Assembly: GCA_015179125.1 (NCBI GenBank)
Contig: WHVA01000115.1
Coordinates: forward strand, 124,001-188,000
Direction: 5' to 3'
Source: Gautieria morchelliformis
Lineage: Eukaryota > Basidiomycota > Agaricomycetes > Gomphales > Gomphaceae
Length of the DNA stretch: 64,000 nt
Shown: positions 56,760-64,000 of the stretch, piece after piece
Layout: every line of letters begins with the position of its first letter
Numbering within the stretch: the first letter of the stretch is position 1
Position numbers and translations under genes: made by a program
The notes under the pieces: model-generated
Told to the model about the DNA's origin: nothing
What the model saw: the letters and a program-made list of their open reading frames with translations, nothing else
The model's database searches: none

Positions 56760-57613
56760 CTACTCGAAAAAACCGTCTGCGGGAATAAACCTTTTGAAAG
56801 CCTCGTAACATTTGACTATGATAAATCTATTATCAAGTGGCGCCATCCCCTCCCATGTTCGCGTGTCCATCCTCGGGACTTCTGGGATGTACTCCTTCAC
56901 AACTGTCTCGATGGTGGGGGGTCTCCCAAGGATAACCGCCTCAGATAGCTCCTCTGTAACCGGTATCAAGTGGAATTCAGGTGCAGTGCCATGCATGACA
57001 ATCCCAGGGATTATCTGTCCCAAATAAGCTTGGTAAGGTAAAAAACTAACGAGCTTACCATTTCCTTCAGGGGAGGAAGTTTGGCTTTTCTCCTCAACCC
57101 GTTGTTGTATTGGAAAGCACCGATCGCTTCTGCGATCAGCTGAGGAATCGCGTCTGTGGTATTTTTCACCGTTTTATCCTCCTGTAGGAGCATGAGGATG
57201 CTGCTAGGACTGTCTGACAGATAGACGTCAGGCTTCGCATAGGTTGACTCCACACACATAATGAGGGGGAGGTCCTTCTGGATGCTTATGTACCGTTTCT
57301 TGGATGTGTAATGAAGATGGGACAGAAAGACGACGGCGAAGATATCCACAGTGGCCTCATCAGGAGCAGATGAGGTAAGATATAGGAGCTTGGTGAGGTC
57401 CCTAATGAGATCATCGTCGATATCTTCTCCCTTCTCCTTTGTCAGAAATTCAGAACTGACGGGGATCTGAGGAAGGCTTGGAATGTTAAAAAATGTGGGG
57501 ACATCACAGGGCAGGACTGTAATGGAATAGTCGAGTAATTCAGCACTTCCAGTGACACCCTGATTTCGCTGTGCGTATTCTGCGATCGCTGGCCATGGTG
57601 GTGTGGGAAGCAA
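56760..57613 (-). CDS. Two-exon gene, possible PD-(D/E)XK nuclease fold
   Basis: Exon 1 57613-57059 (185 codons), intron 57058-57015 (44 nt, GTAAGC..CAG), exon 2 57014-56760 (84 codons plus stop), giving 269 residues with no internal stop. It belongs to an agaricomycete orphan family that I recognise by pattern but which has no assigned name. Residues 122-147 contain Glu122, Pro128-Asp129 and, after a hydrophobic strand, Glu145-Asp146-Lys147. A Q-x3-E helix (Gln158, Glu162) follows. That arrangement resembles PD-(D/E)XK nucleases. Exon 2 reads GIVMHGTAPEFHLIPVTEEL and NRFIIVKCYEAFKRFIPAD. Neighbours are the DUF6698-like gene and noncoding sequence. Function is not established; the nuclease idea is inference from motif spacing only. 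Confidence 0.6.
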
Positions 57614-58630
57614 ACAGAATGTTATGGAAGCTTCATTACCGGGTAAACATTTATAGTGACTCCTGCCTCAGAATTATATTTCCTCTAAGCTATACCCTAG
57701 CATCTTGTCTGCGTAGCTCAAGGGTTAGTGCTTGTGTGTGCATATAACTTTTCTCACCCATCACTGCGCTCATTTGATTCGCGTTGGGCACACTTGTATA
57801 TGCCTACATAACAAATAACTGTACTTGACTGCATCACACTTTATATATACCTACATAATAAATAGCAATACATGTCTGACTGTAACATTTCACAAATTTA
57901 CCAGACTTAACAAAAATGCCTTGTATAACATGTAAACTTATTACAGCATTGGCACCTTAACACTTAAATTGAAGTTGCATGAATTGCGGGGGAAGGTTGA
58001 ACAACAATGTAAATTGATTTAATGCATAACAATTAATCTCTCAACATTACTTATAATGTTGCCTATATGAATCCTCTTTCACACCGGAAAGACCATATGT
58101 TGATAGCTGTCTACCTGGTTGTTAGGTGGTTGTTAGGCCCTTGTCAGTAAAGATTAGGATATATCTAGTTAATCAGTACATGTCACTGCATGCTGACTCT
58201 ATCAGTAAGTATCTACTTGATCATTACTTGTCAGTATAGTGCAAAACTGATCAGCTACCTCTTCATTATCAGGTCTGATAAGGCGGTACCACAGCCTGAT
58301 GGCTTGATGAGCCTTGTCGGGCCTGATATGGACTTTTGAGTTTTTCTGACAGATGCAAGACTGCTTGTCACACAACATTCCCGAATCTATACAGCGCGTT
58401 TAACGTTACGACACCGAAAGTGGACGGCCGTGTCGTAACACTCCTTTTAGTTTTCGAATGTGACGGTTATGAAATTCCTCAGGGGCACTGATGGTGTTCG
58501 TATCAAGGACGTGATTTACGTAATTAGACATTTGGTCTCACACTCGATTACTGTACATTTTCCGCAGCCTACTTATGGCCTCGGTGTGTTGCACCAGGAA
58601 TTCTAAATCCTTTTCGATTGACCACGATTC
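57614..58630. other. Intergenic, no gene recognised
   Basis: AT-rich, with repeated ATATACCTACATAATAAATA-like words (57800-57860) and AGTACATGTCA-like words (58170-58230). A weak tRNA-like A box (TAGCTCAAGGG, 57714) is discussed among the rejected items. It presumably contains the promoter of the hydrolase gene. Confidence 0.4.
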
Positions 58631-61009
58631 ATGCCTGACGCCAAACATACCTCAGACCCAACCCTAGAGATAGCAAGCGTCGGTAATCGTCGACCGTTTG
58701 TTACTTACCTTTTATATGGCCTGCCTCTCGTCCTCTCTTCTGCTTACTTACTCAACACAATTGGATCCGTCTACAATAACTATTCAGCTTCTCTCGTGTC
58801 CCACAAGACCAATGTATCCTTCGATTGGAAACAGGTAAACATGCCGCGTTCGTTTTGTATATTGGTTCGATTCAGCTTGGCCCTAGCTGAAACATAGTCC
58901 GGAACTTCGATGGCACGACTGTTTTCAAAACAGACAATGTGCCAGACTTGAGGTATGTTTGGTCTCGCCGCTGGATAGATAACCGGAGCTGGTGCTCCAG
59001 GTCCCTCTAGATTACAATAACCCGACTGGAGAGAAGGCAGCCATCGCGATGCTCCGAATTAAAGCCAAAACGTCCCCCACCAGCAAGAAATATCGCGGGC
59101 CCATCCTATTCAATCCAGGCGAGTTTACTGGCGTCACATTACTTCCCTTGTTGAACCTTCGCCTTCGCGACTGTCAGGGGGGCCTGGGAGCGCAGGGGTC
59201 GCCATGATAAATACCATGGGCGAGTCCTTCCAAAAATTACTCGGAGAAGAGTATGATATCGTAGGGTTTGATCCCCGAGGTCTCAAATCCATATCCAGGG
59301 ATTATCTCGCACTTACGACGTTCTTCAGGTGTGGGAGTTACAACGCCGCCTGTAGCAATCTTCTCTGACCAGTACGAGCGTGCCGCCTGGGATGCGAGGA
59401 CACCGCCTTTGATCAACAGCACGTCTGATTCCTTCATTCACGCGTACACTCGCGGTGAACTTCTGGGAGAGCTAGCAGCGAAGCGCACGATGCACGCTGC
59501 GGCGCATGTCAGCACCGCAACCGTCGCGAGAGACATGCTCACCATCACTCAGGCACACGGGCGTGACAAACTTATGTACTGGGGGTTCTCATATGGGACC
59601 GTGCTGGGTGCAACGTGGGTTCCTGGTTATGATGGAGATTGTCATTGGTCTACTTACTTGCTGATGGTTTACGGCAGTTATGCGGCGCTGTACCCGGTAA
59701 ATCATGGCTTCTTCTCAGTCGGGTGGTGCTGACTGTACACTTTCAGGATAATATAGAACGTCTGGTGATCGATGGTGTGGTCGATTTTGATGACTATTAC
59801 TCCGGTAAGAGACCGCCTTGATTCTCCCTTTAGTAGCTCAGCGATGTCCACAGGGAGTTGGTCCAAGAACCTCTACGACACCGACAAGATACTCCAGCTG
59901 TTCTACGACGAATGTGCAGCTGCAGGTCTAGCCTGCCCTTTATACGCCAACAGCAGCAGCTTGGTTCAGCGCCGAGTAGAGGAGATTTTCATGGCCATTC
60001 AAGTCAGCCCACTCGCGGTTGTTGATGGCACTGGTTCAGGCTATGGCGTCGTCGATCACAGCATGCTAAAACGCGACTTCTTCACAGCGCTATACAGCCC
60101 GTTCACCGACCTCAACCAATATGCCCACATCTTGGCTGCTGTCGAGCGAGGGGATGGACGCCTTGCTCTCACATACAACCAGAAGTTTCATGTCCAGCCC
60201 AAGTGTAATTCAGAGCCCACATTACCTATTGAAACCCTGGATGCCACCGCAGCAATCATGTGTGGAGAGGGGCAAGCTGTCAATTTTGGGTTTGCGCGTA
60301 TCGCTCGTCAGTTCGAACAACTCAGCCAGGTTTCGAAGTTTGCCGATGTGGTGGTGGAACGGACCACGCTTACATGCGCGTGCGCTCTGTCCTAGTATGA
60401 GGCTAATATGTTGCTGAGAAAATACACAGCGGCTGGGAAATCAAGGTGAAAAATAGATATGACGGTATGCTCCAATACATCCGTCTGTCCCGGTACCTCA
60501 GGCCAACTCTCAGGACCTTTCAATTCGACCACCCGTTTTCCTCTATTGATAATTGGGAACACCATGGGTCAGTAACTTGTGCACTTTGAAACATGGTACT
60601 CATCCGTCCCAGATCCCGTGACTCCGCTTGTTGGGTAAGGTTTCTACTGGTGATGTTTCTATCCTTTTCATCAACAATGTACAGAGCTAAGAAAGCCGCC
60701 CATGGGTTCAAAGACTCTGTTTTACTGACCATCGACACGCCTGGGGTTTGCCTCTCCTCCTCTGGATGGCTGATTCGCACTGACCGGTCGTGTGTTTCGA
60801 AGCACTGCTCATATGCGGCAACATCCCCTTCGGCTATGAAGCACGTCCGTCGCTATTTCCGAGAGGGACTGTTGCCACCTCCTGGTACAGTGTGTGAGAT
60901 TGAAGACAAGCTCTTTGGCATACCAGAGGAAGGATTCCATGCAGTGACCAAAGAAGATAAGGCTGTAGTGGATGCTGCGAGAGCAATCTGGCGGCATTCG
61001 CATGGATGA
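58631..61009 (+). CDS. TAP-like alpha/beta-hydrolase (tripeptidyl aminopeptidase family), about 13 exons
   Basis: The N-terminus has one hydrophobic segment (residues about 24-46, FVTYLLYGLPLVLSSAYLL), a signal anchor or signal peptide. Spliced exons give WHDCFQNRQCARLEVPLDYN, FNPGGPGSAGVAMI (oxyanion region), EEYDIVGFDPRG, the nucleophile motif WGFSYGT (Ser codon 59589-59591), NIERLVIDGVVDFDDYYS and WSKNLYDTDKILQLFYDEC. Then GNTMDPVTPL (acid Asp), GFKDSVLLTIDTPG and HCS (catalytic His codon 60803-60805, first codon after an intron), ending RRYFREGLLPPPGTVCE. The C-terminus is the TAP-like domain. Splice sites join in frame throughout, including a GC-AG intron (59119-59177). Only intron 1 leaves a one-base phase mismatch under GT-AG. 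Relatives are extracellular peptidases. Looks functional. Confidence 0.8.
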
Positions 61010-61079
61010 CGAGGAAGGTATTTGTTATGAACATGGCGCTTGGCCATGAACGTATGGGCCACATTTCAGTGGAAATTAC

Positions 61080-61580
61080 AGAATAATGCGTTGCCGTCAT
61101 CAGCATGACCCGAAACATACTCAATATTATCTTGCTGATAACTGTGCGAGGCTGACGTCTGCTGGTTTTGTCAGGTCCAGAACATGTGTCCTCGGCGTCC
61201 GAGTTGCCTTCCACCTCCCAGTGGTCTGAAATTGTGACGAGATTCGGACATACGGCAAGAATTTCACAAGGATCCCATAGGCGTTCCTCAGGCTTGAATG
61301 GACGTCCGTCGGCTGCGTGTAGATTGGTGGCTAATATCTTGCAATAATGCCGTGCACAGAGAACGCAAGCCACTGCAATGCCTTGAGACCAGAACGTCTA
61401 TCGACCCTCCTCCCGAACGCTGCATAGCGAGGATCCTACCATAGGTCTCATGGAATGTCCTAGGTAAAGACGTCAGCGCAGTCGATCTAGAGTTCGGCCA
61501 AAGTATAGTATGGCATTTGCGTAATGCATCCAGCTGACACGCGACCCATCTGAACCTTGGTGTCTGACCAGTATTCAATT
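61080..61580 (-). pseudogene. NLR/NACHT-protein fragment
   Basis: The minus strand reads TPRFRWVACQLDALRKC and LPRTFHETYGRIL (61560-61435), the hallmark of fungal NACHT proteins just after the NTPase core (RFRW..CQLD..R and LP.T..ETY.RIL). VLCARHYCKILATNLHAADG and DPCEILAVCPNLVTISD follow (61370-61220), the helical and beta part after it. Neither the Walker motifs nor the repeat domain are seen. It is a separate fragment from the copies at 6050 and 10447, which lack exactly this portion. Confidence 0.5.
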
Positions 61581-61599
61581 ATTAGTATCAGGAAGTGCA

Positions 61600-62880
61600 T
61601 AAAATTATACACATTCCACGTGCGTCGATCGCTGATCAAAAGTTTGTCCTAATTTCCACCTTTGCCTCTGGTGACCACCTTCTATCGAGCTGATTACCGC
61701 AATGAAGTGTTTGGTGACTATGAAGTCTGATATCGGAACGGGTTCCAGGTGTGGATATCTTGTTGCGGATTTTCCTCTTGGCATCTGCGCGATGGCATAC
61801 CTCACCACTTTCCTATAAAGCTTTTATAGCCATCGTGCGCTATTTCTTATTTCACTTGACCCCCAGGCCTGGAAAGGCACGCATGGTAGGGGGCCATCGA
61901 GGGATGTACACCATATAGGGATTGATGTCTGCTGCAAGGCGCATTCTTCTGATCTTGTTTTTCAATGGAAGTGCGCGATTAAGGACTCTTTGTGGGATTG
62001 CCATGGACCCCCTGCCAGTGGACGTCACTCTTAATTCCGACGTGCACGACTCTGAGCAAGGCACTCGCAGGCTATGTATAGGATCTCGGCGAGTCGCCTA
62101 TCCTTCAATCTCTGCGAACGCGATCCTGGTATGACTGGAGCGCGAGGATAATGGAAGAAAGTAAGAGTCGGCACGCTTTCAGAAGACGAACCTGGGACCA
62201 GAAACCTTTATGTATGCAAGTCGTGAGCACAGCGGCCCAATGGTCGATCATGCCTCGGGATCGCATGCCGATACGACGGCGAGCGTGGATGTGTTCGGGC
62301 AGAGCCACTAGCTTCAACTCAGGCATAGAGCTAGTAGGTGTACGCCACTGAGCGCCACCACTCGACACAGCCTTCTGCGCAGCTAGCTGCCATTAATTCA
62401 AATGAAAAAGCAACGCTGTAAAGCCAGGGAAATGTGCGGCAGGGCCATTCACAGTCACAAAATATCGCACGCACAGTGGGGAAACCGGCTAAGCAACGAT
62501 GGTAAATGTGGTACATATTAGGATGTCTTCCAGTCAGTTCTCTCGAAGATAGCCTGGAGCTAAGCTAGACCTGCCAACAGGGCCGCGTTGAATACTCATG
62601 CGGCAGGACTGCAGGCAAGTCCTTAACAAGCTTTCCATCGACCTGGTGACTTTGCCATGTTTATTTCGTGATTCTGCACAAGAAAGCTACCATGTTCCAG
62701 AACCTCCCACGCACGAGCTGCATCGACCCAGTCATGTGCGACAAAAGTCAAGAGGGCAAGAAGTGTACGAGGGCCCATGGGTTAAAAGAAATACACATCG
62801 CCGTCAAGCATTGCTCGCAAAATCTAGCAAACTCAACTCTGCACCTCACACACAGCGGCGGCGGGAAGAAGACAAGCGCG
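61600..62880. other. No gene recognised
   Basis: Several short ORFs on both strands (for example minus 62368-62105, RSRGMIDHWAAVLTTC). It may hold further decayed NLR sequence, but no motif supports this. Confidence 0.3.
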
Positions 62881-62887
62881 AGACGGG

Positions 62888-64000
<1,113 letters not shown>

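Noticed and set aside
57705..57800. tRNA-like or SINE-like segment (A box TAGCTCAAGGG, B-box-like GATTCGCG)
   Set aside because: The acceptor arms do not pair and the B box has several mismatches; not enough to call a tRNA or SINE.
60685..60830. Loss of the catalytic His in the hydrolase (TPGVC in continuous reading)
   Set aside because: A GT-AG intron (GTTTGCC to CGAAG) lies between Gly and the next codon; splicing restores PG-HCS.

Overview
The window reads as a repeat-rich, mostly heterochromatic stretch of a filamentous basidiomycete genome, most likely an agaricomycete. Short GT-AG introns of about 45-60 nt run through every gene-like region. Two Plavaka-type (CACTA-like) transposons, Ty1/copia, Ty3/gypsy and Tad-like LINE elements are present, together with a DUF6698-type gene and remnants of fungal HeLo-like/NACHT (NLR-type) genes. 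The species cannot be fixed from the sequence alone. All family names come from reading motifs; no database search was possible.

Layout. 1-5600: an unrecognised gene pair, then an internally deleted Plavaka transposon (minus strand) with a solo copia LTR sitting in one of its introns. 6050-11900: two degenerate copies of an NLR-type gene (HeLo-like N-terminus plus post-NACHT helix domain, NACHT core missing), separated by a complete-length Tc1/mariner-like element (6725-9886, 37-bp perfect TIRs, TA target duplication). The second NLR copy contains a perfect 170-bp inverted repeat. 12194-12500: a hAT-type MITE. 12765-21302: a rearranged Ty3/gypsy element whose RNase H-integrase part is replaced by a truncated LTR and a fragment of a NOP8/NOL8-like RRM gene. 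21303-30810: a 5'-truncated, internally deleted LINE, interrupted by a full-length copia element (21923-27041) and by a 1.46-kb solo LTR (28747-30206).

32560-40071: a copia integrase fragment, a low-complexity gag-like ORF, and a second copia element with a truncated left LTR. 40836-46100: a GC-rich mosaic of host-gene fragments, with a second NOP8-like piece, duplicated Q/N-rich gene pieces, unrecognised ORFs and clustered GAGTCGG palindromes. 46600-47410: repeats built of intron-like GT-AG units. 47592-51120: a second Plavaka transposon with nearly all domains. 52000-54500: low-complexity gene remnants. 54853-57613: a DUF6698-like gene with one nonsense codon and an intact two-exon gene with a possible PD-(D/E)XK nuclease motif.

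58631-64000 is the most normal gene territory: a TAP-like secreted or membrane-anchored alpha/beta-hydrolase gene that splices almost perfectly through about a dozen introns, an NLR fragment, and a 5'-truncated succinate dehydrogenase iron-sulfur subunit (SDHB) gene. The SDHB copy keeps all its splice sites but has lost two cluster-ligand cysteines, one to TGA and one to Arg. The genes do not form a pathway. The region is a record of nested insertion, solo-LTR formation, template switching and decay, bordered on the right by ordinary metabolic genes.
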